64,000 bases of DNA, taken from NCBI RefSeq assembly GCF_004798965.1, contig NZ_SDSD01000009.1, positions 62,001 through 126,000 on the forward strand. Direction: 5' to 3'. A program made the position numbers and the translations under genes. This document shows positions 53,152 through 61,600 of this stretch, piece by piece; within the stretch, counting starts at the first letter, position 1; every line of letters begins with the position of its first letter. This stretch comes from Onishia niordana (GTDB lineage: Bacteria > Pseudomonadota > Gammaproteobacteria > Pseudomonadales > Halomonadaceae). Under the pieces are notes generated by a model. The model did not search any database. It was not told the DNA's origin and saw only the letters and a list, made by a program, of their open reading frames with translations.

Positions 53152-53185
53152 ACCGTTGCCGCTCACTGTCTCACTGAACACCTTG

Positions 53186-53214
53186 ACTTGGGGGGTGCAC
53201 ATAGGTTGTAAGTT
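53186..53214 (+). promoter_or_regulatory. Possible promoter of the Spy-like gene
   Basis: TTGACT followed after 17 bp by TTGTAA, about 80 bp before the ATG. It is a reasonable sigma-70 match and the only rightward candidate seen there. Confidence 0.35.
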
Positions 53215-53290
53215 CATAACGGTAGTTCATGCCCCTTGCCCAACCAAAGAAGTCGTCGTCACTGCGATCATCAAAAATAGGAGAAAGACC

Positions 53291-53962
53291 ATGATCAACT
53301 ATAAGCAAGTAATCGCCATTGCGCTGGCCGCTGGTCTGGGCATCGCCACCAGCGGTGCCGCTTCTGCTCACGGGATGCATCAAGGCACCCAGGGAGCTGG
53401 CGGCATGATGATAGGCGGCGGCCAAGCTGGCATGGGCCCCGGCATGATGATGGGCGGCGGCCAAGGTGGCATGGGCCCCGGCATGATGATGGGTGGTGGC
53501 CAAGGTGGCATGGGCCCCGGCATGATGATGGGCGGCGGCCAAGGTGGCATGGGCCCCGGCATGATGATGGGCGGTGGCCAAGGTGGCATGGGCCCCGGCA
53601 TGATGATGGGCGGTGGCCAAGGTGGCATGATGCCCTGTCCCCTGATGGGCGGTATGGGAGCCATGGGCGGCGCGGCAGCAATGCTCGACGACGAGCAGCT
53701 GAGCACCCTGCGCGAAATGCGCAAGGCACATCGTTCCGCCCACTTTGAGCGGATGGGTGAGATGATGAACCTGCGCGAGGAGATGCTGCTGCTTATGCAG
53801 GCTGATCGTCCGGATTCAGAGGAGGTAAAGACACTCCATGGTCAGATGGCTGATCTGCACGGCGAGATGATGGCAGACGAGGTACGCATGCGTAACCAGA
53901 TGCAGGACCTGCTGACAGACGAGCAGCGAGAGCGGATGCGGCGGGGCAACGCAGCGCAGTAA
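53291..53962 (+). CDS. Spy/CpxP-like periplasmic protein with Met/Gly tandem repeats
   Basis: A 223-residue exported protein. Signal peptide about 1-26 (ending ASAHG). Residues about 38-115 are six copies of a 13-residue unit GGGQGGMGPGMMM, very rich in Met and Gly. The C-terminal 105 residues are helical and Met/Glu/Arg-rich, with LDDEQLSTLREMRKAHR and LTDEQRERMRRG, the two LTxxQ-type motifs of Spy/CpxP proteins. The Met clusters are probable Cu(I)/Ag(I) ligands, so it may act as a copper-buffering chaperone (inference). AGGAG lies 9 nt before the ATG at 53291; the frame upstream of it is non-coding. Confidence 0.82.
   Translation: MINYKQVIAIALAAGLGIATSGAASAHGMHQGTQGAGGMMIGGGQAGMGPGMMMGGGQGGMGPGMMMGGGQGGMGPGMMMGGGQGGMGPGMMMGGGQGGMGPGMMMGGGQGGMMPCPLMGGMGAMGGAAAMLDDEQLSTLREMRKAHRSAHFERMGEMMNLREEMLLLMQADRPDSEEVKTLHGQMADLHGEMMADEVRMRNQMQDLLTDEQRERMRRGNAAQ
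53402..53635 (+). repeat. Six 39-bp tandem repeats
   Basis: Units start at 53402, 53441, 53480, 53519, 53558 and 53597. The middle four are almost identical, the first and last diverge. In frame, so copy-number change would alter the number of Met clusters. Confidence 0.95.
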
Positions 53963-54138
53963 CGCTCCCCTAACGCTCCCCAATTCCTCTGCGCACTCCG
54001 CCAGGCGTGGAGCGTTTCTTGATATCGCTCCGGGTTGTGCTGGATAGATATGGTTACTCGCCCGCCTAGCGCAGAATGGCCTCGCGATAACGAGGAAATC
54101 GCCATGACCGGTCAGGCCAGACAACCGCATCTCACCCT

Positions 54139-54432
54139 ATGAGGAAGCTTGCTAGCGCTGTTGTTAGCTGTGCTGCTGTTGGTGTCCAGCCTGGCGGCCC
54201 AGACGGCCATGCCGACGGCTGCGACGTGGCCCAGGTCAAGGTGCTCAATAACGCCGATCCCGAGTGTGGCGTCTGTGCGGCCATTTCGACAGTACCCCTC
54301 GTAATTACCTACTATCAGAATACCCTGGCCGGCATCGGCATCGGCATCGGCATCGGCATCGGCATCGGCATCGGCATCCAGGCCGCGGTCGAATTCATCG
54401 CCCCGCCCCCGCTCAAACCTCCAAGATCCTGA
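54139..54432 (+). pseudogene. Small exported protein gene, apparently frameshifted
   Basis: From the ATG at 54139 the first frame gives MRKLASAVVSCAAVG and later GCDVAQVKVLNNADPECG and (GI)8. A neighbouring frame reads LLALLLAVLLLLVSSLAAQTA, a perfect signal peptide, directly after MRK-equivalent codons. The simplest view is a small exported protein whose signal peptide and body are now in different frames. The Cys-rich stretch CDVAQ...CGVC could bind metal. Either frame alone is weak, so the call is tentative. Confidence 0.4.
54331..54378 (+). repeat. Hexanucleotide microsatellite (GGCATC)8
   Basis: Eight perfect tandem copies of GGCATC, encoding alternating Gly-Ile in the frame from 54139. 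Perfect repeats of this kind are prone to slippage. Confidence 0.97.
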
Positions 54433-54499
54433 CGCCCACCCTTGTCACACGATGTCCCCAGCATGTCGGCAGTAATATATTATCGTTAGGAGTCACAAC

Positions 54500-54646
54500 A
54501 TGATGTTGAGCAACGAATGCTTCGCCCTTATGGGCTTGATGGGCTGGCTGATGCCTTTGGCCTTCATGCTGTTTCTGGGCCTCGGCACCGCCGCCTATGC
54601 CAAATATGTGATCACGTTCCGTCATTCTCAGGAGAATCGCTCGTGA
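54500..54646 (+). CDS. Small single-helix membrane protein upstream of DUF411
   Basis: A 48-residue protein: MMLSNECFALMGLMGWLMPL, helix continuing AFMLFLGLGTAAYAKYV, and a polar tail ending SQENRS. The ATG has TTAGGAG 8 nt upstream, and the stop overlaps the GTG start of the DUF411 gene by 4 bp, so the two are coupled. A broken counterpart precedes the first DUF411 gene (50108-50209). It may anchor or assist the DUF411 protein; unproven. Confidence 0.7.
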   Translation: MMLSNECFALMGLMGWLMPLAFMLFLGLGTAAYAKYVITFRHSQENRS

Positions 54647-55083
54647 ACCGCCTCGTCCCTTCGCTGTTCTTCTCTGCCGCCTTGTCACTTGGCACCGGCA
54701 CCGCCCAAGCCGGCTTGCCGGGCCAGGCTATCCTTTATAAGAACCCCCAGTGTGGCTGCTGCGACGAGTATGCCCGCCAGCTTGAGGCGCTTGGCGTCAG
54801 GGTTGCCATCGTAGACGACGTACCAATCGGTCAGGTTAAGGAGCGAGCCGGACTTCCCTACGGACTGGGTTCCTGTCACACCATCGAGATGGGCGAGTAT
54901 GTCATTGAGGGTCACGTGCCCTTCGAGGCAGTGGAGCGGCTCTTCGAGGAGCAACCCGACACAGACGGTATGGGCTTGTCGGGTATGCCCATCGGCACCC
55001 CGGGTATGCCAGGGCTCAAGCAGGAAGAGTGGGATATCTACCAGTTCCGTGACGGTGAGGCACAACCCTTCGTGACATTGTGA
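54643..55083 (+). CDS. Exported DUF411 metal-binding protein (copy 2)
   Basis: A 146-residue periplasmic protein, same length as the copy at 49671-50111. Signal peptide about 1-23, then AILYKNPQCGCCDEYARQL, GLPYGLGSCHTIEMGEYVIEGHVP, GMPIGTPGMPG and a similar end (YQFRDGEAQPFVTL). CxCC and the Cys-His pair are conserved. It starts with GTG at 54643, after CAGGAG, overlapping the small membrane protein. Copies 1 and 2 are diverged paralogues, not a recent duplication. Confidence 0.9.
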   Translation: MNRLVPSLFFSAALSLGTGTAQAGLPGQAILYKNPQCGCCDEYARQLEALGVRVAIVDDVPIGQVKERAGLPYGLGSCHTIEMGEYVIEGHVPFEAVERLFEEQPDTDGMGLSGMPIGTPGMPGLKQEEWDIYQFRDGEAQPFVTL

Positions 55084-55251
55084 CTGCTTGAGTCGATGCA
55101 TCGACGGTCCGGATGCACGAGCACCCGGACCATATTCATCTTTCAAACGACTATTTGTTATGCGCCAGGCATGGCCGACGTTGCCAGCCAGTATGGGTCG
55201 AGTTTCACATCCAATGACGAAGCGCCAAAAAATGAAAGCGACCCCTTACAA

Positions 55252-55290
55252 GCCGGCGCCGCCCCTGAAGGCAGCGCCGGCGTTGTGTTT
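55252..55290 (+). terminator. GC-rich hairpin upstream of the radC end
   Basis: GCCGGCGC (55252-55259) pairs with GCGCCGGC (55274-55281) around a 14-nt loop, followed by GTTGTGTTTT. It lies between convergent DUF411 copy 2 and radC. Confidence 0.55.
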
Positions 55291-55300
55291 TCGTTGACGT

Positions 55301-55798
55301 TCAGAGGTATCCAAGCTCTGCAAAGGATGAGCATCCTTCTGTCCCAACCACGATGTGATCGATGATGCGGATTTCCACCAGGCCCAAGGCTTCTGTGAGC
55401 CGCTGCGTGATGCGTCGGTCTGCATCGCTGGGCTCGGGATCGCCAGAGGGGTGGTTGTGAACCAGGATCACCGCAGCAGCATTGCAGGCTAGGGCTTGCT
55501 TGACGACCTCACGGGGGTAGACGCTCGCCGAATCGATGGTGCCGCGGAAAAGCTCCTCGAAGCAGATCACCCGATGCTGGCAGTCGAGGAATAGGGCACT
55601 GAATACTTCGTGCTCATACTCTTGCAACAGCACCTGCAGGTGCTCGAATGCCAGCCCGGGCTTGGTAATCTTGCGTCCCTTGGCCAGTCGTCGGCGAGCG
55701 AAGGCTTTGGCGATGCTCAAGAGCTCCGCTTCGGTCACAGTATCGGTTATGCGATATGTGCCGGCGGTCTCCCCGGCACTCAGCTTGCAGTGGTTCAT
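55301..55798 (-). CDS. radC: RadC-family JAB-domain protein (mobile-element type)
   Basis: A 165-residue protein of the RadC/MPN+ family. The metal-binding signature HNHPSGDPEPSDAD is intact, with the upstream EYEHEVFSALFLDCQHRVI and ELFRGTIDSASVYPREVVKQAL typical of RadC. It lacks the helix-hairpin-helix N-terminus of chromosomal RadC, as do the short versions carried by plasmids and genomic islands, where the role may be anti-restriction or recombination-linked. The ATG at 55798 has GAGGAG upstream. It begins the run of leftward element genes, 11 bp after the exonuclease gene. Confidence 0.9.
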   Translation of the reverse strand: MNHCKLSAGETAGTYRITDTVTEAELLSIAKAFARRRLAKGRKITKPGLAFEHLQVLLQEYEHEVFSALFLDCQHRVICFEELFRGTIDSASVYPREVVKQALACNAAAVILVHNHPSGDPEPSDADRRITQRLTEALGLVEIRIIDHIVVGTEGCSSFAELGYL

Positions 55799-55809
55799 GA
55801 TGTTGCTCC

Positions 55810-56421
55810 TCAGGCCGCCATGACCATGTCCATGCGGCGCTCCAGTTCCTCGTAGAACGCCTCGACCCGCTCGGCGATGGTGCGAATCATCACCTCGTCC
55901 CGGTAGGCCCGCTTCACGAACAGCGGCATGCCCGGCCAGTAGCTGGCGAAGTCGATCCACTCCCGCTCGCTGACCCACAAGCCGCCCTGACATTGGGCCA
56001 CGTGCTCCTGAGGCAGCTCATCGGCCAACAGTAGCTCGATCTGGTACTTGGGCAGCTTGGTCTTGATTTCCACCAGGCCATTGCTGTCCACCAGGCAATC
56101 CGGCGAATAGCCGACTCCGTGGTTCAAGATGATGCCGACCTGCTCCAGGCGTGGCAGCCCAGCGGATTCGTGATAAAGATCGCGGGCCACCGGCTCCAGC
56201 TCGTGGCCGCGCAGTGTATGAGCATTGCCTTGGAAGGTATCGGAGGGCTCGCCGGTGATGCGCTCACCGATCAGCTGGTGCATGTAGCTCATCGCACCGG
56301 CACCGAAGCCTCCCGGCCCCTTGCCCTTGACCAGCAGAGTCTTCAGTTCGGACATGGTGATGATGCCCAGACGGGCGGCATGCCACTCGGGCGTGCCCTG
56401 TTCCAGTGTCAGGATCTGCAT
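55810..56421 (-). CDS. YqaJ-type viral recombinase / lambda-type exonuclease
   Basis: A 203-residue PD-(D/E)XK nuclease. It starts MQILTLEQGTPEWHAARLG (the TPEWxxxR motif of YqaJ), then AHTLRGHELEPVARDLY, and the catalytic core YSPDCLVDSNGLVEIKTKL (Asp, Glu-x-Lys). Such 5'-3' exonucleases work with a single-strand annealing protein, here the ERF protein encoded just upstream (56482-57219). Together they form a phage-like recombination pair. Confidence 0.9.
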   Translation of the reverse strand: MQILTLEQGTPEWHAARLGIITMSELKTLLVKGKGPGGFGAGAMSYMHQLIGERITGEPSDTFQGNAHTLRGHELEPVARDLYHESAGLPRLEQVGIILNHGVGYSPDCLVDSNGLVEIKTKLPKYQIELLLADELPQEHVAQCQGGLWVSEREWIDFASYWPGMPLFVKRAYRDEVMIRTIAERVEAFYEELERRMDMVMAA

Positions 56422-56481
56422 GACGTTCTCCTTCTCGATGACACGGCATAAGCCAGCGAGGGGAAGCCCCTCGCCAGCCGG

Positions 56482-57219
56482 TCAGTGATGTTGGTGGTTG
56501 GGTTGTGCCCGCTTCTGTAGGGAGGCACGCAGCTTGTCGAAGTCGCTACGTGGCACCTGCTCGGCGTCGCTGTACCTACCGACGAACCATTCCTGAGTCG
56601 TCGGGGGACAGGCGGCAATCAGCTGCCGGATCTGCCCGGCCTGGAAGGGGGTGACCAGCTTGACCGGGTCAGCGGTCTGACCGTTGTCGTCCTGGCCGCG
56701 GGTTGTGATGTTGAGCAGGGCACACAGCACGTAGCGCTTGCCGTAGCTAGTGGACGAGCCGAATGCCTGGACGGCGTTCTTGCTGCCGCTGGTATCGGCC
56801 GGCAGCAGCATGCTGGTCTCTTCCCGATGGCCGTCCTGATGCATGAGCACACCGGTGACCTGAATCCCGCGCTCCTGTGTCTGAATGCGAAAGCTCACCG
56901 CGAAGCCGTGTGTCTTCATGATCGGGCGCACGGTATCGACGATGTCTTCCAGAGTGGCGTAGTGGCCGTTGTTGGTTTTCCCGCGCTCGGCGATGCTGGG
57001 CAGTTCGGTCTGCATGGCCGCCATGGCAGCGCTATAGGCCATCAGCGCCTGGCGATCCAGCACGCGCTCCTGCATCTGCAGCAGGCGCTCCATCTTGTCG
57101 ATATCGACCTCAGGGTTGAGGGCGGCCCGCTCGATCACCTGGATGATCGCCGTGCTGTCCGGGATGGCTTGCGTAACCGGTGCTTTGTTGACGGTTTTGG
57201 GATGAATAGGGGTTGCCAT
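56482..57219 (-). CDS. ERF-family single-strand annealing protein
   Basis: A 245-residue recombinase-like protein. The ERF region spans about 45-190: AMAAMQTELPSIAERGKTNN, YATLEDIVDTVRPIMKTHGFAVSF, and SYGKRYVLCALLNITTRGQDD, the family hallmarks (Y-ATL-D; KRY-L--LLNI---DDD). The C-terminal tail is Gln/His-rich. It anneals ssDNA in partnership with the YqaJ exonuclease gene that follows. Confidence 0.9.
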   Translation of the reverse strand: MATPIHPKTVNKAPVTQAIPDSTAIIQVIERAALNPEVDIDKMERLLQMQERVLDRQALMAYSAAMAAMQTELPSIAERGKTNNGHYATLEDIVDTVRPIMKTHGFAVSFRIQTQERGIQVTGVLMHQDGHREETSMLLPADTSGSKNAVQAFGSSTSYGKRYVLCALLNITTRGQDDNGQTADPVKLVTPFQAGQIRQLIAACPPTTQEWFVGRYSDAEQVPRSDFDKLRASLQKRAQPNHQHH

Positions 57220-57230
57220 AATGGCCTCCG

Positions 57231-57422
57231 TTAGCGATAGCGTTGGATGACGTCAGGGAGTTGTTCGATAGGCACCGGCTCAAGGGACAGGGCCACGCGA
57301 TAGACGCGGCCCTTGGCTAGCACGTGGGTCTCTGTTGCGTGTTCGCCGGCCTCCAGCAACTGACGCGTCAGCTGGGTCAGGACACGGCACATTTCGAACG
57401 TCATGGGCGGTTGCATTGGCAT
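57231..57422 (-). CDS. Small hypothetical protein of the element
   Basis: A 63-residue protein, MPMQPPMTFEMCRVLTQLTR then YRVALSLEPVPIEQLPDVIQRYR. No known domain. It lies 11 bp before the ERF gene on the same strand and probably belongs to the same transcript, whose promoter would be just downstream of the terminator at 57438. Confidence 0.6.
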   Translation of the reverse strand: MPMQPPMTFEMCRVLTQLTRQLLEAGEHATETHVLAKGRVYRVALSLEPVPIEQLPDVIQRYR

Positions 57423-57437
57423 CTCCAGAAACAGTAA

Positions 57438-57463
57438 CGCCCGGCCTTTGAAGGGGCCGGGCG
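57438..57463 (-). terminator. Terminator between DUF932 and the small gene
   Basis: CGCCCGGCC (57438-57446) pairs perfectly with GGCCGGGCG (57455-57463) around an 8-nt loop, followed leftward by TTACTGTTT. Confidence 0.7.
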
Positions 57464-57512
57464 CTATGCCGTGATGAGGGAAAGACTGAGTGGGGATGTC
57501 GCTACTGGGAAA

Positions 57513-58481
57513 TCAGCCCACCAGCGCAAGCGCCGACTCCAGGGCCTTGTCCTTGAGATTGGCTCCCTGGCCAAACCAGGCGGAATCCATGCGGTAATCA
57601 TTACCACGGGCGCGCTTCTCATGGTCCACGTACTCGGTGACCGCGTTTAGCAGCCCCCAGGCGGTGCTTTGCGCCGTGCACAGCCGCGAGCCGCGCCCCT
57701 CACCCTGGAAAAGCTTATGGACGCGATTGAGGGCACGGACGTTGGGCAATTTAGAGGGATCTTCCAGCGGCGCCTCGGCGTTGCAGATCACCGCCTGGAA
57801 GTAGGCTCTCGCTTCCTCCTGGCTGACCTTGCGCTCGGCCAGCGTTTTCAGGCGATACATGAAGTCGTCCCACTGTGAGACAGATATCCCCAACTGCTGC
57901 TTGACCAGCTGAGGACGGAACTCGGTGCTGTGCGGTACTTTCACCCCTTGCGACATACCGTCCACGGCAATGGACAGGGTGTTGTTGCATACCACCCGCA
58001 CCGAGGTCGGCATAGCGACGGTGGCCAGCGACCCATCGCAGGACGTAGCCAACAGCAAGTAGTCGTTGACCTGGTCCTGGCCCTTCAATGCCCCGCCCAG
58101 GCCACTCTTGGCCAACGCCCAGAACTTGCGACCGCCTTTGAGCACCCCGGCGGTCTCGAGCTCATAGCCCGCGTATTCCGTCAGATCGCGGTAGAACTCC
58201 AGCACCTCTTCCGGCTGCACCACCTTGTAGCGTTGGGAGACGACCGACAGCGGATCTTTGGTATCGGAACGGTAGAGCACCTTTTGTTCCGGAAAGGAAT
58301 GGATGCTCCCCAGGTGGCCCGCGCCATCTGCAATGAAGCGCACTGGAGATTCATCGATGTGCCAATCCATGCCGGCTTGCTGCCGCCAGACTTCCAGCGG
58401 CTGGTGACGCGACAGCTGCTGGCCCAGGCCATGCCAGGGGGTGTTACCGACGTAGGCCATGTGTTCGATTTGATGTGCCAT
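57513..58481 (-). CDS. DUF932-domain protein
   Basis: A 322-residue protein of the phage/plasmid-like DUF932 family. Landmarks: YVGNTPWHGLGQQLS at the start, ESPVRFIADG, YRSDTKDPLSVVSQRYKVVQP, FWALAKSGLGG, TSVRVVCNNTLSIA and WGLLNAVTEYVDHEKRARG. Function unknown, but the family is a standard component of plasmids and integrative elements. The ATG at 58481 is preceded by AGGAGATTTCTC. Confidence 0.92.
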   Translation of the reverse strand: MAHQIEHMAYVGNTPWHGLGQQLSRHQPLEVWRQQAGMDWHIDESPVRFIADGAGHLGSIHSFPEQKVLYRSDTKDPLSVVSQRYKVVQPEEVLEFYRDLTEYAGYELETAGVLKGGRKFWALAKSGLGGALKGQDQVNDYLLLATSCDGSLATVAMPTSVRVVCNNTLSIAVDGMSQGVKVPHSTEFRPQLVKQQLGISVSQWDDFMYRLKTLAERKVSQEEARAYFQAVICNAEAPLEDPSKLPNVRALNRVHKLFQGEGRGSRLCTAQSTAWGLLNAVTEYVDHEKRARGNDYRMDSAWFGQGANLKDKALESALALVG

Positions 58482-58504
58482 GAGAAATCTCCTGAACGAA
58501 AAAA

Positions 58505-58522
58505 AGCCGGCTGAGTGCCGGC
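58505..58522 (-). terminator. Terminator after the zinc-ribbon gene
   Basis: Leftward: GCCGGC, 5-nt loop, GCCGGC, then a run of seven T. Placed between the 58553 stop and the DUF932 start. Confidence 0.8.
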
Positions 58523-58552
58523 TGATGGGATAAGAGGATGAGTCGTGCCGGG

Positions 58553-58867
58553 TCAGGCCAACTCACGGAACGCGTGGCCACAACCCAGACAGAGCCAGGG
58601 GATGCCTTCTCCGGGAGGGAACAGGTTTACAACTAGGCGATCGCCAGCCGCAGCTCCAGCGATGCCACCTGATGCGCCGGCGACGACAGCGGCAGCGGCT
58701 CGGGTGAGCGGAAATTGTCTGGAAGAGAGCAGGTTTCCGGGAGAGTAGAGCGACCCATAGGCGCCCTGGAGCGTACCGGCCATTGCGCCGGCCGCGATCC
58801 CGAGTTTGCGGGCGCTCTCGAGGTTGATGACGCGCTGCGACTCGCAGCGTAAGCAGGGTGGGGGCAT
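58553..58867 (-). CDS. Small zinc-ribbon protein with Gly/Ala-rich middle
   Basis: A 104-residue protein with one Cys pair at each end (PPCLRCES near the start; WLCLGCGHAF near the end), likely forming a zinc ribbon, and a Gly/Ala-rich middle (AAAAVVAGASGGIAGAAAG) that might insert in membrane. No family recognised. It is the first gene of its own short leftward transcript, ending in the terminator at 58505. Confidence 0.65.
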   Translation of the reverse strand: MPPPCLRCESQRVINLESARKLGIAAGAMAGTLQGAYGSLYSPGNLLSSRQFPLTRAAAAVVAGASGGIAGAAAGDRLVVNLFPPGEGIPWLCLGCGHAFRELA

Positions 58868-59654
58868 TTCATGTCTCCTGTGACGGCGGTAGAAGCCCGG
58901 AAGAGGTTTGGCTCACAGGAGTGATATAGATTTCAAAAAAAATGGAACAGAACCTTTACATGCAGCTCTGCTACTTTAGTTCTAGCGCCATTTCCGATGG
59001 GCCTGTCGGCAGCGTGCCAGAGTTCCTTCCAGACGTGCTTGTCAGGAGTGTGAGGCCGGGCAGCAGTCATCGCGGCTGACCCACACGATGATGAGGCGGG
59101 TGTTTTTGAGCACGACGTTACGACGTTAGGCACCAAGTTTTTCGAAAAAACAGCCTCAGGAGTGGGCAACAGACGAGATTTGCAGCAGCGAACGTCGTCT
59201 TGTCGTGGACGTTCTGTATATGTCCAGTGAAGGCACATCCGGATCTCAAGTTCTGGATCGTGGCAGATTGCCTATAGCACGATATCTCGATTGTCTAGGT
59301 CGCCCAGCAGCGAGGTCTCTATATCGACCTTATCCAGACCTGAATCCGCAAGGCCAAGCGCCAGGACTGGCTGCTGGCCGCGCCGCTTCTAACGGTCCGG
59401 ACTGAAATCAGTAACCAATCGATTCTCCTGTCTTACTCTGAGGAGGTCGTCATCAGGAACCTTTGGTATGGGGCTCAATCGCCGTGGGTTGGCCAGGGAT
59501 CGACGCTGTGCGGTGTTCAGCGAGCATTGCCTGGCGGATCTGGCTGATGGACAGGTGGGCTGGGCATCTGGCCCGCCCTCGGGAGTTTAGCTTGGGCACG
59601 TTCCACTGAACCGAGTCCTGGCGAGGGGGTAGGGTAGTCGTCGGAAACGCTGGG
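58868..59654. other. Degenerate region without supported gene
   Basis: About 790 bp with only short, unsupported frames. It borders an IS66 relic and probably holds decayed transposon DNA. Confidence 0.5.
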
Positions 59655-59855
59655 CGGTGATGACGCGCTACTTAGATGACGGCACATTGCCGATTGAAGG
59701 CGACCAAGTGGAGATTCTGATTCTCCACCTGGTCGCCGGGAAGATCCAACTGGCTGGTCGCCCGGCCACTGCGCATGAGCCCGCAGGCCTCCAACATCAT
59801 GAGCCTGAGCCGGCCTACCAAGCTTCACGGCCACGAGCCCCATGCCTACCCTGAA
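59655..59855 (+). pseudogene. IS66-type transposase (TnpC) fragment
   Basis: The frame reads RYLDDGTLPIEGDQVE, matching the TnpC C-terminal motif RYLDDGRxPIDNNxxE. Then frames change, with pieces equivalent to GRSNWLFVGS, RAANIMSLI and ARLHGHDPYAYLK recoverable from shifted frames. No ends or other IS66 genes found. Confidence 0.75.
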
Positions 59856-59962
59856 AGGCATACAGGGTAGGCTTCCGACCTAGAAAGCCGGTCGGGTCCA
59901 AAATCCCCCTCCAAACTGGCAGGTAACCGCCTAAGTCTCGACACGCGATGAATGCAGATTGG

Positions 59963-61600
59963 TCAGAAATGCTGCATGGCGAGCCCTTTTGGACCGATCA
60001 CCCAATGGCGTTTCGAGCCACGTTTACCGTTGCTACAGCAGGTAATCCCCTGGGCATCCAGCAGTGGGGCGGCACGCTTGAAGGCTGCGCCAAGGCCGCG
60101 CGCCTCACGTGGCCATTGGCTGTCCGACACACAGGTCGGCCGGAACTGGCCCAAGATGGCCAGCCAGACCCCCGCCGGATTTTCGACGGCTTCCGTGATG
60201 GCGTTAATCCTCAGGTATTCAACAACTGCCTTGGCAATCGGCTCCTCTTCAGTCATCTCGCAGAGCCGCTCATTGCGATATGCCTCGTATTGCGACCAAA
60301 AGGCCTCTGCACTGCCGGTCAGTGTGTCGGAGACAATCATTCCGATACGACAGAAATCGTGCCAGCCGTCCGGTACTCTCCGATCCAAGCTCACTTGGCC
60401 GATATTGGCATGTGCCTTTCCGAGCATGCCAAGCAGTGCATTGAAGACGCGACTCTGATCTTCGCCTGGTAAGCTCTCCTGCGTATGCCATTGGGAAGAT
60501 GCCTTGCCCGTCTGATCTGTTGAGGGTGATGGCATTTCCAGACTCAAGGTGAGTTCTACTAATTCAGGTTGTGTGATGACCGGTTCTAGGCTGCTCAGCA
60601 AAAAAGCACGCCGCACAGCGAGACTCGATGTAATCTCATGGCAACCAATAGCTTTCCATTCCAGCCTGCTTTTGCAGAGCAACTCAAACATACGTCGCTG
60701 TACCGCCGAACTGAGCCCGTCTTCGACATTGTCCAGGTTGAGCACATGATGCCGCCAGGCTTTTTGATCTACGTCCTTGACCTTTGAGGGTGTATCACGA
60801 ATCGCATTCTCCTTGATTACCGGATCTAGCGTGCGCTTGATGACGTCTTGTAGTTGTGCCATTCCAGATTTAAGCTCTCCTGTGAGTTCCAGAACCAGCT
60901 GCTGACGTTCTGGCATCATGCAAAGCACCATGAACGTATAGATCAGCAGGTCTCGATCTTTCGGAATCGGCACATACGACTCAATGATACGCACGCCTGA
61001 GGGGGCCATCGCACTGGGACCCTGGATATACACCGTGTGAAAGGGGCGACAATTGGCGGGATGCCAGTAAGGATAGGCGAGCTCTGGCTGAATCATGTTC
61101 TCCTGTTTCGGAGGGAGCATCATCACTTTTCCATTCAGTGCGATATATCGATTACCGTAATTGTCTAGCCAGGTTCGTCCATTACCGATTTCCGCAAAAT
61201 CCGGGTAGTCCCCCCGAATGATCTCAAGCGCGTCCCGGACATTTTGGTCCGAAACGTCGCGGTTGTCATGGCTCGCTGCTATGTGCTTGATGATCGGTGC
61301 AATCATCTCCGCTTCCAACATCAGTACGGGACCGCCGAAGTTCGGTACAAGGAAATATACGCCGTTAGGATCAGCTACAAGGCGATAGGCTTGGTGAAGG
61401 ATCTGCCGGATGAGGTTGGCCTTGCAGGGCTTGGGTGGCCGTCCCGCCCGGGAAAAGGGCAGTTGCTGGCTCGAGCTGTATCTACAGGTGCTTGCGGAGG
61501 AGATATCCTGATAGTTTATCTGGGAGTTAGTGGGTTGATTGGGAAGATATGTACCGTTCCCTGTTGCGGATTGGTTGAGGGGATATGGGTTATCGTACAT
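59963..61600 (-). CDS. Plasmid/phage helicase-like ATPase with degenerate Walker A
   Basis: A 545-residue protein resembling the SF3/D5-like replication ATPases of integrative elements. The N-terminal part (HQAYRLVADPNGVYFLV to PYWHPANCRPFH) matches the family's regulatory region. The ATPase core keeps the surrounding pattern, but the P-loop reads TGELKSGMAQ (240-249) instead of GxxGxGKST, and only a Walker B-like VLNLDN (286-291) remains. The C-terminal helical part is intact (SRVFNALLGMLGKAHANIG, RIGMIVSDTLTGSAEAFW). It is an uninterrupted reading frame, so it is probably expressed but not an active NTPase. AAGGAA precedes the ATG at 61600. Confidence 0.65.
   Translation of the reverse strand: MYDNPYPLNQSATGNGTYLPNQPTNSQINYQDISSASTCRYSSSQQLPFSRAGRPPKPCKANLIRQILHQAYRLVADPNGVYFLVPNFGGPVLMLEAEMIAPIIKHIAASHDNRDVSDQNVRDALEIIRGDYPDFAEIGNGRTWLDNYGNRYIALNGKVMMLPPKQENMIQPELAYPYWHPANCRPFHTVYIQGPSAMAPSGVRIIESYVPIPKDRDLLIYTFMVLCMMPERQQLVLELTGELKSGMAQLQDVIKRTLDPVIKENAIRDTPSKVKDVDQKAWRHHVLNLDNVEDGLSSAVQRRMFELLCKSRLEWKAIGCHEITSSLAVRRAFLLSSLEPVITQPELVELTLSLEMPSPSTDQTGKASSQWHTQESLPGEDQSRVFNALLGMLGKAHANIGQVSLDRRVPDGWHDFCRIGMIVSDTLTGSAEAFWSQYEAYRNERLCEMTEEEPIAKAVVEYLRINAITEAVENPAGVWLAILGQFRPTCVSDSQWPREARGLGAAFKRAAPLLDAQGITCCSNGKRGSKRHWVIGPKGLAMQHF

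Noticed and set aside
53402..53635. Possible CRISPR array
   Set aside because: The 39-bp units are directly adjacent without spacers and are in-frame coding repeats.
53171..53743. Repetitive leftward frames opposite the Spy-like repeats
   Set aside because: The repeats are explained by the sense frame, which has a signal peptide, ribosome site and a Spy-type C-terminus.
59948..60472. Rightward frames opposite the helicase-like gene
   Set aside because: No motifs; the leftward 545-codon frame has family resemblance and a ribosome site.
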